DNA of 64,000 nucleotides from Isoetes taiwanensis (GCA_021234155.1 JAJEKV010000044.1:11045764-11109763), one strand, 5' to 3'; shown: positions 1 through 12,600, counted from the first letter of the stretch. Program-made: numbers and translations. Notes: generated by a model from the sequence alone, not told the origin.

Positions 1-82
1 TGAAAGACATTGTGTATCCAAGTCATGTCGAAAAACAAAGAAGGACGAACGGTAAGCAAACAATTGTACCAATCACAAATAT

Positions 83-454
83 ATGCAAGTAATTTCAGTA
101 TGTCTTCGACATATGGCCCGCAGATCAAAGGCAAATTTGAAGCACAAACTAACAATTTCGATAGCATACGATACGTTTGTACACATTGCACGGTTGAAAC
201 ATTATGAAGAAGAACATTGTGCACGATGTGAAACTGCAAATCCAAAGCCAGTACCAACACTTGCTGGTTCCATCTACAGCGATACAGGCAAAGCATACAA
301 AGCACTCTTCCAAAATGAACTCCTTGACAAAGCATATGGAATGGACGATGGAGAATTGTATAATGAAATGATGACGTCGCCACTAAAAATTCGTGGAACG
401 CAGTATCTCAACAAAATCCAACAAGGATATTCAAAATCAATTGTGCAAACGTAA
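83..454 (+). CDS. Unrecognised open frame, 123 codons, at the window edge
   Basis: An open frame of 123 codons ends in TAA at 452-454. The distal two thirds (from about codon 40) has a protein-like composition with a short Cys pair (CARCE), but I recognise no domain. The proximal part looks like translated non-coding sequence, so the true start may be an exon boundary near 200 or the gene may begin outside the window. No clear TATA box, splice acceptor or neighbour supports it. It could be the last exon of a gene entering from the left or a chance frame. Confidence 0.22.
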   Translation: MQVISVCLRHMARRSKANLKHKLTISIAYDTFVHIARLKHYEEEHCARCETANPKPVPTLAGSIYSDTGKAYKALFQNELLDKAYGMDDGELYNEMMTSPLKIRGTQYLNKIQQGYSKSIVQT

Positions 455-899
455 TCATCGAAAGTAATTTAAAACAACTAGACAATCAACACCGTCTATG
501 AGCTTTTGTCTGCTTTTAATAATTGTAGAAATCTTTGCTTTTAAAGCAAAACTAAACACTTTTATATAAATGATTTACTTTTACGTGATTTTAAAAATTC
601 AAATCCCATATGTTACTCATGTTATTCAACACTAAGTCGAACCCTACACCTCAAAGGACAAACACATGCTAATAAATAATGTTCAAAATCTACATCTAAA
701 CATCAAAAAAAAAGTTACGCATCATCCTTAACAAAAACAAAAAATACACATGAATTGTCAACACGGGATCGAATAATAGAAAACAACATCTTCGTGATAT
801 TGGCCACTTACCTCTTTGCCTTGCAAAAACAAAGACATATGCAACGAAATGATTCATCCATGTTCCTATACTACTTTCAAAATAATTAAATAATTTAAA
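455..899. other. AT-rich non-coding stretch, nothing recognised
   Basis: No open frame, RNA gene or clear repeat is seen. The sequence is AT-rich with short A runs. Confidence 0.6.
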
Positions 900-1118
900 T
901 AATAGATAGATAGATAGTATTTTAACGTCACACCACTAGGCAGCATCCAACTGGACATGTGACCACACTACATTGCTTTGTTGGGCCCTGCCCCCAAACA
1001 CTTTACATTGCGTCTGTGGGTTTTGACACCCAACAGTTCAAAGTGCGCTGGGCGGTCTCAAACTCGAGACCTATAGTTGCTAGACCTAGTGTATTACCAC
1101 TAGACTAAACAACCAGAC
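900..1118 (-). repeat. Degraded tRNA-derived SINE (minus strand)
   Basis: Read on the minus strand, the sequence from about 1118 downward begins with a tRNA-like head. An A-box-like TAGTCTAGTGG lies at 1107-1097, and a B-box-like segment at 1071-1054 (core GAGTTTGAGAC, close to GGTTCRANTCC) follows about 36 bases downstream, the spacing of an RNA polymerase III internal promoter. The element then runs through unrelated sequence to a short GATA repeat and AT-rich tail near 900-917, as in many plant SINEs. The head is too divergent to fold as a functional tRNA. The left end is uncertain. Confidence 0.5.
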
Positions 1119-1788
1119 GCATGAAGATACATTTATAAAGCTTTATTCATAATAGCATTTTGGGGGCAATCCACAGTGCTTTGCACCTTGTTGTTCTTCT
1201 GATTGGCTCACCAGAGTAGAATGCAGCATATTTACCATGGAAGATGGTATGGTAATCATATATAGTGCTTGGCAATGATATCTGGGAAACTTGACTAAAG
1301 AAGCCAATACATTTATTATGGTCAATTCCTAGGCTAGAAGATGCATTAAGGCTATGTATCAAATGCATGTTGACGTGTCATTTAAGCATAGATGCCGAAG
1401 ACGAGTCATGTTGGATCTAGCTTTGTCTAAAGTTTTTGTCGAATACTTAGATTTGATGAGAAAACTGCAGACAACATATTGGTTGGAATAATCCCCGTCA
1501 CCAAACATAATAATCGAAAGATAAAAAACATCACATTCAAAATAGGAGGCACTAAAGATAACCAAAGCACGGATTCTCAGGCCAATGTTTGCGAATAGCC
1601 GTGCCTCCCCTATCGATTCTGCTCTATTTCACCTCAAATTTCTTCCTCTTTTCATCAATCTAGCATAAAAGAGACCTACAAAGCGATTGGCATGCTTTTT
1701 AAAGCGGATTAAACCGCCCACGGAGCAGTAAGAGCGATCTGATCAAAAATTTTGCCCACGTCGCACACTTCTACGCTTGATTTTTTGT
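1119..1788. other. Non-coding, minus-strand open frames without support
   Basis: Three overlapping minus-strand frames of 60-73 codons occur at 1143-1565. None shows a recognisable domain or splice structure, and I treat the stretch as non-coding. Confidence 0.45.
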
Positions 1789-1907
1789 GCGGATTAACCA
1801 CTTTTTATCCGGATTAATCACTTGGCTGATATCGTATGTCCGGATTAACCACCCTGGCTGATACCGGATGTCCGGATTAACCACGCGATTTTGTCCGGAA
1901 AAACCAC
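1789..1907 (+). repeat. Five spaced copies of TCCGGATTAACCAC upstream of a TATA-like site
   Basis: A 14-base motif TCCGGATTAACCAC or a one- to three-base variant occurs at 1789, 1808, 1839, 1871 and 1894. The two central copies sit in a 32-base tandem unit that also shares GGCTGATA. A TATA-like GATATATAC lies at about 1917-1925. The arrangement could be a clustered cis-regulatory motif or the subterminal repeats of a DNA transposon. No gene with a convincing start follows on the plus strand. Confidence 0.6.
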
Positions 1908-4900
1908 ATCCCGGATGATATATACGGAGTTCCTTTGCCCCATGGTCTCTGTCTGCACCTGCTCCTCTGTTTACACCACGGCATATGTTGCAGGCCTGAT
2001 CAAAGGTTTGGGTTCCAGCATTAGTGCATAAGTTTGTGTTGGGTGGGGTAGGTGGTTGCGGACTACCTGCTTCCAAGATGGTAGATTAAAGCAAATTCAA
2101 GAATTGAAACAGGAGCTTGCCTTCTAGCAAAATGGTCAGGCCTGCAAGAGACATGGCTTGCCAAATTTTGAGGAGAACTCCTTATCTGACAAAGGTAATC
2201 ATGGGAGCACTTCTTGTTGAAGTGAAAAGAATTGATCTAAAGGTTCTTCCGTGCTAGAGATTGGAGCAAAATGCTCAAGCCATCAGATCTGAATAAGTTG
2301 TGCGTTCCAATAGGAAGGGTCTCGAAGATTAAGGTGGTATTGGCTCCATTTTGCCATATATAGTTGCAAATGTGAATGTCGCATATGGAGACCGTGCTTG
2401 GCAGACTCAATTGGACACTCCTGTATCCTGGTTGGAGATGAGGATGAGGCCAAGCTACTCACTTTGTGTCCTGGTACTGCATTTGTGCTTTGGATTTGCC
2501 GGTGAGGTATTGCCATGAGGCAAAACTCCCCTCCCTATGTAAAATTATCCTCTTGTAAGAATAGTCCTGTGGCAAAAGCCCAACCTGGCCCTCAAGTTTT
2601 AATGCTGAGATCAGATCTCAGCCGTTGGTTGAAATGGTGTTACCCACCAGTAATACATTAAAATGCATAAACACCTAGTTTGTTATGCCAAATGGCTATA
2701 AACACTTAGGTTGTTATGAAAACCACCATAAAAACCACTACAAAACCACCATAAAGCTCCCGGGCCCAGGTTGTTAAGGCAGATAACACTCTAGAACTCG
2801 GGTGTTATGCCCTACTAAAACAAATTCAGGCCTCCGGCCCACGTTTGTTATAATAGGGCATAACAACCTCGTTCCAGGGTGTTATCCCTCTCTTATAAAA
2901 AATCATCTTGATGAAACCACCCTGATGCAAAGATCAAATGATGATAACGCAACTTAGACATAATACCAACAACACTAAAAATCACTATTTTCTAACAAGT
3001 TTCGTAGTCTTTTTAATTATGAATCATCGTGGTATCAAGAAAATGGTCACAACCAATGACCTTGGTCGATATCTACTACAAGCTTTTTACAATGAAAAAA
3101 GGTGAGAATGTGTTAGAAACTTTAAATAAGCAGGATATGGCAGATGGTCTCGTTTGCTCACATTAATAATGCCGGGGGATTCACACAAAAGACCCGTATA
3201 AACCTAGTGAGTGTGTAGAAGGGGGTTTTTTCTCAATGTTTTCGTACGTATACTAAGGGTTTAAATCCCCCTCTTACTGACATTATAGTGTATTTTCTCC
3301 ACCGAATGGGTGCTTTTCCAACACTTTTGCGTACGTATATAGGGGTGTTCCTTCTCACCTTAAGCATGCGGGTGGCATATGCTCATGTGATAAAGGTGAA
3401 TCCCCCGGGTAATAACGTAGCATGCAAACATGTTCCAATTCTATGACAACCTTGAAAGGAAAGAGAAATAGGGCTTAGAGGCCATCTAGTTTCAATGTCA
3501 TCCATATCACATCTAAAAGATGGCCCTGGAATATAACGGGCTATTTTCCTCCCTTCAGCTAACTCTTTGACCCAAGCCTACCCTACGATAAAAGTACCTT
3601 CCTTCCTTCCTACTGCTTCTTCTTTTTCTTTTTTTGCTTTTTCTTTCTTTTTTTTTTTTTTTGGAAGGGGGAGGGATGATGTGTTGGCTTGGATCTATGC
3701 CAAAGATTAAAGCTAGCGTGGGCGTTATTTATGCATCCATATCAAATCTCCCTGGAACCCTTGGATGGGAAAAAAATATGCGCTGATATGTTCTCTTTCT
3801 TGTGAACATGGATAGGGAAAAAATATGACAATGGCATAACAACTTGATCTTTAAGATTGAAAATTAGCAAATGTAATCTGCAACTATAAGCTATAGAGTT
3901 TTCTCAAGGTTGTGGTAAATTCTTCCTAATATCCTTTGTGAATGCAACTGCTGAAACACACATGAGCCCCTACAAATGGGGTGAATCACGTGTAAGAGAG
4001 TATGTGTACCTGAGTCCTGCAAATACCCAAAAACACATGTAAGCTAGAGAGAAGAGGGCTAGACCATCTTATCTTCAGAGTGCACCAATGCCATGTCCTA
4101 GCTTATAATTAGATATTACCTACTAGAGGAGTTTGGATATTGAGTCTTGAGGCCCTTCCTATATGAGTTGTGGTCCCACCCACATAAGAAATCACTGACA
4201 ACCTTCTGATCTTCAAATAATCCTATTTGAGAAACAATAAGAAATTATTAATCGGAGGAATAGTCAAGACATTGCAGATATACCTACTGATTCAGGGGGT
4301 GTAATCGTCATAGGATTAGAATCTGTGTCATCACCGCCCCGCCTCCTGAATAATAAACTTAGATTTTTTGTTACGGTTCTTTAGAAAGCGTGGTCATTAC
4401 AAACTGGCACAAACCCTAAACTATCGCACCCGATCACGATAAATTTTTTGTATCTAAAAGTGTTGTAAACTAAGTAAAGATTGAGTGCAATGCAAAGCTA
4501 TGTCAACACCTCACCCTCACGCGCTCACCCCTCACTATTATGTAATGAGAGTGTGTACATTCACAGTGTGGAGAGACTAGTCTCACCCTAATGTGGTCCT
4601 GCATAATTGCCTATGCAACTAGTGTAGTTCCTTAATAGTCTAATGGACCTCTCCCTTCCACGACGATATTTAATACACTGGTTGCAGATTCTAGTGCTAA
4701 TTGTAATACTACCAGACAATATCACATCCTGTGGGACATCGTGTGGTCAGCTATGTGATACTGTTGGTCGAAATCCCACCAGTAGAATCACCGCAATGAG
4801 GGTAGGAATATCTTATGCACTCTTCTACATTGTACATGCTTTCTTTCAAGTATGCGATAACTCACCAAAACAATATAAAATGCCTCGTTTTCTAAACATG

Positions 4901-5400
4901 CCTTATCACATTCATCTATTTTTCATGGTATCTACAAATAAGATTTGAATATGCGACAAGAGAAATCAAATGCCGTGGTTGAAAGGAGAACACAAGTAGC
5001 AAAAAAATCAACACACACATCAGAGACAAGTTGTTATCGTGCATGAAGATTAGCTATCATTGACTTTAAATACGAGAGAATCGTGTAAAAAAGCATCAAC
5101 TTGATTAAACATGTCTTTGAAAGCATGGCTGGGAACAGGGGAAGTCAGACGAGGAGTTTAGCGTTATATGGACTGTGTGCAAGGTTTGAAGGTCTTATAC
5201 AGTACAGGCTTCGAGCAACAGAGTTCCACGGTGACACTGGGAGATTCATGGGCAATTGAGGAATATTAAAATGGACTAATACATGGGTTAAAATGGACTA
5301 CATGGGGGACTTGAAAGGGGGCTTATGGTAGGCAAATAAATTGTATAAAAATGGTGCCAGGCTTGCTAGGGCCTAGGGCAAGTGGGCCTTATTTCCCATT
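1908..5400. other. Long non-coding stretch
   Basis: No gene is supported in these 3.5 kb. The frame at 4643-4948 (101 codons) has no recognisable domain. Visible structure is limited to degenerate repeats of GTTATG and AAACCACC at about 2690-2890, a pyrimidine tract with a T run at about 3600-3662, and ordinary AT-rich sequence. Confidence 0.5.
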
Positions 5401-5629
5401 ATGGACTATGGCTTTTTACAACGATAATAGTGGCCATGTCGTCTACTGTTATAAAAGGGATAATTAAAATGCGTGGGAAAGTCGTGGATAGAGTACATTT
5501 TGTGACGACGGGCTTGCGAGCGCCATAGCCGACTTTTTGCGTTCTTTTCTACCTTACTTGTCGTCGGACTTATTCCTTCAAATCCGATCTTGCTTTCTTT
5601 CGCCAATTTCTCATTGCCGGATCATCAAT

Positions 5630-5713
5630 GTAAGTCTTTCTTTTGCTTTATCTTCTTTGTGGAATCTTGCTTAATCTGGAGCTTTTTGGTTCTTCTTTAA
5701 TATAATCTCGCAG
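5630..5713 (+). other. Probable 5'-UTR intron of the VQ-motif gene
   Basis: A donor-like GTAAGT at 5630 and an acceptor CTCGCAG ending at 5713, with a T-rich stretch between, fit an 84-base intron ending 18 bases before the chosen ATG. This is inferred from splice consensus only. Confidence 0.4.
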
Positions 5714-5731
5714 ATTGGAGGATCTTTACGT

Positions 5732-6313
5732 ATGTGCTATCGTATGGATTGTGCAGAGGACCGAAATTACGCTGTTATAGAGGTTCTTGGATTGGCTAAT
5801 GTTGATCCCCTTTCTTTGCAGATCCGACAAGAAAAAGACAAGCCAAAGAAGTCTTTTGTAGCTAATTCTTCGAAAAGAAGGAAGATTTCTTCCACTGTTG
5901 ATAGTTCAGTGCCTATTCATATTCCTTCTACAACCTTTGTGCAAGCAGACGTCTCTAGTTTCAGATTTCTTGTGCAGAAGCTTACAGGCAGGGCACCTTC
6001 TCAAGGTGATAATAGGGTTAACAAAAACAAGCCATGTTTACAAGAAGATCTAAAAAAAGATGGCCCAACAACTGCAGCAAATTGTGGCACTAAAAGGAAA
6101 GATATCTGCCATGATATTTGTAAGTTGAAGGGATGCATTTCGGAGAAGTTGGACGCAAAAAGGTTGCAAAAGGATTTGGCAGTGTCATGTGATGCATGTT
6201 CAAGCATGGGAAGTGAAGATCAACACAGATTTTATTTAATAGATTCTAAATTTAAGGTAGTAGGCCAGCAGCCTCGGCTGCTACCCTTGTTTCCACTTTG
6301 TGCTTCACCATAG
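5732..6313 (+). CDS. VQ-motif-containing protein, 193 aa
   Basis: The frame encodes 193 residues. At about residues 70-89 it contains TTFVQADVSSFRFLVQKLTG, which holds the complete VQ signature FxxxVQxLTG preceded by the usual PxTTFVQAD-like lead-in. VQ proteins are plant-specific nuclear regulators that bind group I and IIc WRKY factors through this motif and often act downstream of MAP kinases. A basic stretch (SSKRRK) near residues 47-52 could serve as a nuclear signal. The remainder is low in predicted structure and has a small Cys cluster near residue 150. The frame is intact, which sets it apart from most of the window. A 5'-UTR intron may precede it. The ATG at 5732 is the first in frame, but an upstream start through the putative intron cannot be excluded. 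Confidence 0.82.
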   Translation: MCYRMDCAEDRNYAVIEVLGLANVDPLSLQIRQEKDKPKKSFVANSSKRRKISSTVDSSVPIHIPSTTFVQADVSSFRFLVQKLTGRAPSQGDNRVNKNKPCLQEDLKKDGPTTAANCGTKRKDICHDICKLKGCISEKLDAKRLQKDLAVSCDACSSMGSEDQHRFYLIDSKFKVVGQQPRLLPLFPLCASP

Positions 6314-7848
6314 TTGGCATATATTGACCATGTTCTTCAACCTAGCCACATGAGACATGACATTTTTTTGCCTTGGTATGGAAGACTTCCCAATGCCTAA
6401 CTCAAACATGATGTACATAAAGGAACCCTCATGATTTTCCAAATCATTGATTCATCTCCTCATTTGATTTTCTCATTTGTCTTCCTCATTTGATTTCCTC
6501 TTGGAGTATTTGAAATAATCTAGAACCACAGAGAAAGCTCCTTAACTCGAAAAAAGTTGCTACTTTGACTTAGGCTATGTTCCCATAGCCATAATCGAAC
6601 TTCGAAATACATGCCACGTGTCAAAGGCATCCATCCGAGCTTTCAGAAATCCTCCCTTTCTGAAGTCAAGCTTGGCAATAACTTTGCCACGTGTCAAAAG
6701 TAGCTTGCATAGGTACTGCTGACCTGTGATTTCGACCTTATTGTTTCGAAGTCAGGCGACCACATATATATACCTTATCGTAAATTATACAGCTTGCACC
6801 AAATAGTATAAAAAACTAAGTGTATGTTGATTTTGTGTGTTGAAATGGGGCTTATTTGATGTCGTATTTTTATCTCTCTTTTATGAATCATTCAATTCAG
6901 TTCAATTCTATAAACCTTGAGGTGGTTTAAAAAGATAGTGTACATAGATATGCCATTTGAAAGAAACATATTTGTTATCATTCATCAATTTTGCTGGGTA
7001 TTATTTTTTAATTTCTATGTCTCGACCCCGTGGCCTGCTCCCTTTGTTTAATATGTTGTATTAGGTCACCGTCTATAAAGGCTACAAGGATGTAGCCTAT
7101 TTGTGAAGGTGCCCCTCCCTCCCTTCCTCCCTCCCTCCCTCACACACACATAGATTGAAAAATAACAAATTTTTGTCTTTCTTTCTCCCCCCCTTTTTTT
7201 TGTTTGAGGGGAAGGGTGTGTTCCTTATCTTTTATTCATTATGTATGGTGAAAATAATTAGGATATGATGGAAGCTAGAACATAAAGAAAAAGAATTTTC
7301 TTGTAAAGTAAGGCTTTTAAGGATATCTATGAGTTTACATTGTGCCATGAATAAGGCCCTGAAATGATCTCTTTACTATGATTTGGGCAATGGTGGATCT
7401 AGAAAAAGGGGCTTCAATCCATTTAGAAATTGATGTGTTCGACAAATCAGGTCTATGAAATTTATGAGCAATATTGAGAACCCGATGATTTAATTGCACA
7501 GAGTTGCTTTACAAAATTCATAGAATCTCACACACATCTACTCAGCTGCAGAGAACCTGCTTTGGATAGTTAAAATTTCCGTTCTTTCCTTCTTTGCTCA
7601 CTGGATAGATAAACATTATATATCCTGATTATATCTTAGAAAAAGCAGTTCAGTAGTATGTTTGATTTAGAGGTATGAATGACGACACCTAAACCCATAG
7701 GCCACTGCCCCAAACATAAATGAATGGATTGTCGTTAAAATTAAATCAAATAGAAAAAATAATTGACTTGACTCGCTGGTTTTATTGGTCAAAGAATTCT
7801 TGTTGGAACATTGAATTATTTTGGTAGAGGTTTGGATCCTACTATTTC
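6314..7848. other. Non-coding, with a CCCT/CA microsatellite
   Basis: No gene is supported. A (CCCT)n/(CCTT)n tract followed by (CA)n lies at about 7109-7151, and a C/T tract at about 7180-7202. Confidence 0.6.
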
Positions 7849-8050
7849 ATATTTCAAAACCTTAGGCACAACCATATTTCATATTTTAAAATCATAGGCG
7901 CCTCTAACATAATGCATTGTAGATGCATGTTATGTAGACTTGAGGTTCAAGTCCCAATATTTATATTTCAAAACCTTAGGCGCAACCATATTTCATAATT
8001 TAAAATTATATGTGCTCCTAACATGACACAAAGTAGATGCACTGTTATGG
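7849..8050 (+). repeat. Imperfect tandem duplication, unit about 114 bp
   Basis: The segment starting ATATTTCAAAACCTTAGG at 7849 recurs at 7963 with scattered substitutions (CACAACCATATTTCAT versus CGCAACCATATTTCAT, then the shared TAGATGCA). It is an AT-rich intergenic duplication just upstream of the transposase-like remnant. Confidence 0.7.
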
Positions 8051-8216
8051 AGGCTCCCTCCCTTTTGCTTCATGGTTTAGCCCATGCTCAATACCTAAGG
8101 GAAATATTTGAATTACCTTAGAATTAAGCCTATAATAATTCTGTGCATGTCTATAATATATCTATAATATACATATATAATCCATGTGACCGTTGTTTCT
8201 GTAATTGATTTTGCAG

Positions 8217-9513
8217 AGAATTACAACATAAAAATACAAAGGGAGGTTCAGAGCCAGCACTGGCACAATGACCAGATAACAATTCTCGTCCACATCACGT
8301 ATAGGAGAGACAAAAGCTCTGAGATCAGAAAGCTATTGAAAGAAACTCATTTTTAATTAAGTGGTGACAAGATTCATGACATTCTTTTTGTGCAGCACTG
8401 TTTTAGAAAGCACAATTCATGGCTGGTATCAAATGGAGTAGAATTCTCCAGGCATATAGTTTGGTCAGATGGTTGTTCTAGCCAATTCAAATCTGCCCGG
8501 CCATTCTATTTCCTGCCAAGATATCACAATGAGCTAGGGAAGGAAATAGTGTGGAATTTCTTTGGGACAGCCCGTGGTAAGGGAGAGCACAATGGACAAG
8601 GGGCAGTTCTTAAGGGGGCATTCACTAAAGAGCAGGTCAAGTATGATGGGGTGAGATTTAGGGGTGCTGCTGATGCCTGTGAATTCGCAACTCGTTGGAA
8701 TGACGTTACCAACAACGGGGACATCAAAAGGTATTATACTTTTATCTGCTGTATTCTGCTGAGTAATGTTGTCTGTGAACTGCTGTAATGTGCCGAGTAA
8801 TGTTGTATTATGCTGAGTAATGATGTCTGTGAATTGCAATATTTGTTGCTGTCTCTTTGCAGGTACTTCTGGTTAATTGGAAAGGATGATGTTGATAGGA
8901 CAGACCGGCTGGACTGTGCCAGGGTGGAAGGGACCAAGGAAATACACAGCATCAGGACATACATGGCCAAATCGACCATAAGGGTGGTTTATAGAGGTTT
9001 AAGTTATTTCCGTGGTAAGTGTTTGAAGGGAAACTGGTCATGTTGTGTGAATAGGCACAGGTTGAAGAATTGAAAGTATATGACACTGAGGCCTATGACG
9101 TCTACCGGTGAAACACTTGATGACGAAATTGACTAGGCATTTTTTGAAGGTGATGGGAGATGGCATAGTGGAAACATAGAGGAAAGTGACAACTTTGCAG
9201 TTGTAACCGAAGGGGGCAATCAAGAGAATGCAGACTTCTATGTGGTGAAGTGTGTTAAGCCGAGGCATATTCTTGACAAAATTGTACATGACAGTTGGGG
9301 TCAGACTTTTAATGTCGATGAACATGTGTTACCTGGTTTATACTATGCTATCCAACCCGATGGTAGTTGGGAGCTACTTCAAAACAAAGGTCTTACTTAT
9401 CAATACAGTCATCACGTCATAGCAATCAAGTTTGAGATGAATCAAATTCCCGACACCAATAGGTTTTCCCTTGAGGAGGAGATGATCCTTGATAGCCTAC
9501 CATATAAAGGTTG
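8217..9513 (+). pseudogene. Decayed multi-exon transposase-like gene
   Basis: Three exon-like blocks can be traced. Block 1 (8217-8730) follows an acceptor TTGCAG and ends before GT at 8731. Block 2 (8863-9014) lies between an acceptor CTTTGCAG and a donor GTAAGT. Block 3 runs from about 9061 to 9513. Block 1 contains VWSDGCSSQFKSARPFYF and, 20 residues on, FFGTARGKGEHNGQGAVLK. These resemble a catalytic-core arrangement (Asp, then a GKGExDGxG segment) that I recall from uncharacterised transposon proteins of seedless plants and animals. Block 3 ends in a well-formed domain (VLPGLYYAIQPDGSWELL). The gene is broken by TAA at 8354-8356, a frame change near 9100 and TAG at 9134-9136. No terminal inverted repeats were identified, so the transposon type is open. 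Confidence 0.6.
8750..8850 (+). repeat. Short tandem repeat in the first intron of the transposase remnant
   Basis: Three imperfect copies of TGCTGAGTAATGTTGT, with interspersed TCTGTGAA, fill the intron between blocks 1 and 2. Confidence 0.6.
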
Positions 9514-9659
9514 AAAATGATTTGACCTAGTTGTTTCATCATTTATCTTAAATTTTGAAGATCTTTGTCTTAAATTTTGATGTTGTATTAGAGACATTAC
9601 TTGGAATAAATACTCAAGATTACAAAAAGTATGTCATATATTACAAAGGTGTACAATGG

Positions 9660-12600
9660 TATTTTCAGGAGTCATTAGAGTTTTCAGAGTGATTAGAGTC
9701 TTCAGGAGTGGTGCCCAACAACTGCCTTTGTACCTCTTTTGGAGTATCGAGGATATAATAGGCCGAGACAAGATAGTTGTTGAGACAGTAATCCAGCACA
9801 TGAATTGTCTCCTTCTGCAACCATGCATTAGTGATGTCTAGCTGTGAGTTTGTTTCTTCAACTGTATGGGAAGACAAGTAATCCAATGTTGGACACACAA
9901 ACTTCTGTAAAAAATTGTCCTCTTCCTGTCTCTTGAAAGGATAACAGGAATGGTTGTGTGTGGAGAGTTTAGAAACTCTTTGTGTAGGCTGTCATCTACC
10001 AAGAAAATCATACCATGATATTCAGGAAAACCATCAAGTACAACCTTCAACTCCTTGAAAAAAAGTTTGCTTTGTTGTATTGGTTGGATGCTCGCATGCA
10101 TAGCACTGCTCTTGACCATATACCTTTAAGAATTTGGTCTGTAATTCTGGGAACAATGCATCCACCATATCCCTTGTATTCCGAAGTAGAGAAACACTTC
10201 ATATCACAATATGAAACCTCTGCAGTGCCAACTCCACAAACTCATGGTACCATGATCTGCAAATTATTTGCAGTTTCTTTTACAACATGGTTCGTATGAG
10301 GTGGAGGCAAGATTTTTTGGCTGCTTCTCCTCTGTTGTGTTTGTGCCAGTACATCATCTATGTCCAGCATCATCAACTTCCATCTGGGTTCCCATCTCTC
10401 GATGTTTGCACCCACTGTCGAGGTGTGCTGGACTGTGTTGCGAGCTGTGCTAGACTGTGATGCCATGCTGTGCTGGACTGTGCTGCCGAGATGTGCTGGA
10501 CTTTGCTGCGATCTGCTAGATTCTGCTTTAGCTTTGCTACCCGATAATGGAGAGTGTTGATAGCCATAATCAGATACATTTGTATTAGTATCTCCCTGCC
10601 CCTAATGTATTGGCGTTTCCTGGCTATCAGTAACCCTTGCAGTGGGCTTCTGTGCTTCATCCTCCCTTTCATCATTAACAACCTGCCTTCTTCTCCTGCA
10701 ATATCAAGGGTGGTGCTCCAATTACCAACTGAAATTTGTAGAGAATATATAAGGTGAAATACAATAGGAAAACAACCCTAAATCCTAAATCCTGGATAAC
10801 ACCTTTTGTATGTTAGAGGTTGTGCTGGCACTTCTTCTTCATCAGATTCACTAAGTATAACTATTGGCTGCCTTCTTTTTCTGCAGACAAGTTTTTACTC
10901 AAGCCTAAGTTGAATGAATTAACTAAACAAAATTTACACATTCATGGTGGAAGAAAATAGGGATCAAATATATTAATTGTTTAAACAAAAACCTTTTGGC
11001 TGATGGTTTAGGGTTGCCTTGAGCAATCAAAATTTGCCTGCCTGAAATACATATGGCAAAATTACATTAGCCTTGTTTTTTTTTCCAAATGCTACTTCTA
11101 TAGAGATGTCTTCATCAAGATCAACTTCTGACTCACCCTCACTCTCTTCTTCCACAACCTTCCTGGTCCTTGACCATGTTAACCTGTTGACCTTGGAAAC
11201 GACTTTAAGAACCTGCTTGTCTTCGCCATCGTTTTCCTTCCCCGCAGCAACCGTGTTAGAGGAGGCCTTTATAGAGGCAGCTGCAGAATTTGGAACTATA
11301 ACATAACTAGCAGCATCATCAGTACTACTTGAATCTCCCTTAGATTCTGCATGGGTTGGTGTCTTCAGCACTGTGATGTCAGGTGCTGCAATATGCTGCA
11401 GACTGCTGATAGCTTATCGTCCAATGTCTACAGGATCTTCTACTGTTACCAATTCAAATTGAGACCCTGAAAATAGGCATGCACCTTTTTTTCCATGTCT
11501 TGGCTGTGGAGTTTGAACCCTTGTAGACTTGCGCTTTGCTGATCCTGGGGTCCTTTTACTTCTTGGTGTATTAACTTGTTTCTTTTTCCTGTTGCTATCG
11601 GAAGTTGTGCATGCTCATCAACATCAATTATCTCATTCCCAGTTTTGTGAGATGCTCCAGCATATAACACTTCCTGCTTTACTATTACCTGCTTCCCCAA
11701 TTCCTGCACTAACCCTATAGGAATAGTATCTGAACACTCGAGGCAACATGTTTTTTCCGTGAGCAAACTGAGGCAGCTCACGTGATAATGATGTCCACAT
11801 TTCATCCGCAGGCTGAGGGTGTAATCATCCTGGAATGCAAGACCACATGTGGAGCATCTCTCCTCATCTCCAATTGGCAATTTGAATGGTATTGAAGTGA
11901 TGCTGACTAGCTGATCATTTATCTTGGTCATTTCCCTCAGCCTGGTGACATTCTGTAAGTGTTGCTGGGCTTTTGCAAGGAGGGACTCGTTATTGGCAAC
12001 CTCAGCAGTTAGAATAGCCACCTGTTGTACCATGGTTTCATCTATTGGCCCACCCCCATTTCAAAGAGGGGCTTCAACATATACTTTGCTATATCTTTCT
12101 CCCTCTCCAAATTCTGAATCTCAGCAGAGGCACCTGCATTAGGATTTGAGAGGGCTTGAAGACGTGCAATATTATCCTTTATGGTCTGCAACTTCTGCTC
12201 TACAGCCAAAAAGAAGGTGCCCTTTGCCAGAGATTGTGCAACTAGTTCTTTTTGGACGCTAGATCACTCTGTTGCATTTTTAAGGCATCCTGCACACCTT
12301 GGATCAGCTTTCCAGGCATGCAATGTGTTCTCCATAAGTTGAGAACGCTGCTGGGCACATTGCAGTACTCCTAAAGGGCAACCTCCCTTCTAATTTTACA
12401 CCAGTGCCTGCTGAGGCTGGCCTTTCTGCTATGCTTTCAGGTGCTGTTATCTGCTGAGATTTGCTATGCTCACAGGGCCGCTGATGCTGGGTTCGCTCTT
12501 AACCTTACTTGAATAAGCCCTACTTTTTGCTGCCACTGCTGCCTAGTTAATCTTGAAATTTTCTGGAGCCTGCTTGGCCCTCTGGCAGTTGTTGAATGCA

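Noticed and set aside
1054-1107. Functional tRNA gene
   Set aside because: A- and B-box-like segments are present, but the acceptor and anticodon stems do not form. It fits a tRNA-derived SINE head.
4643-4948. 101-codon plus-strand frame as a gene
   Set aside because: It has no domain, a low-quality composition with scattered hydrophobics, and no promoter or splice signals. It is probably a chance frame.
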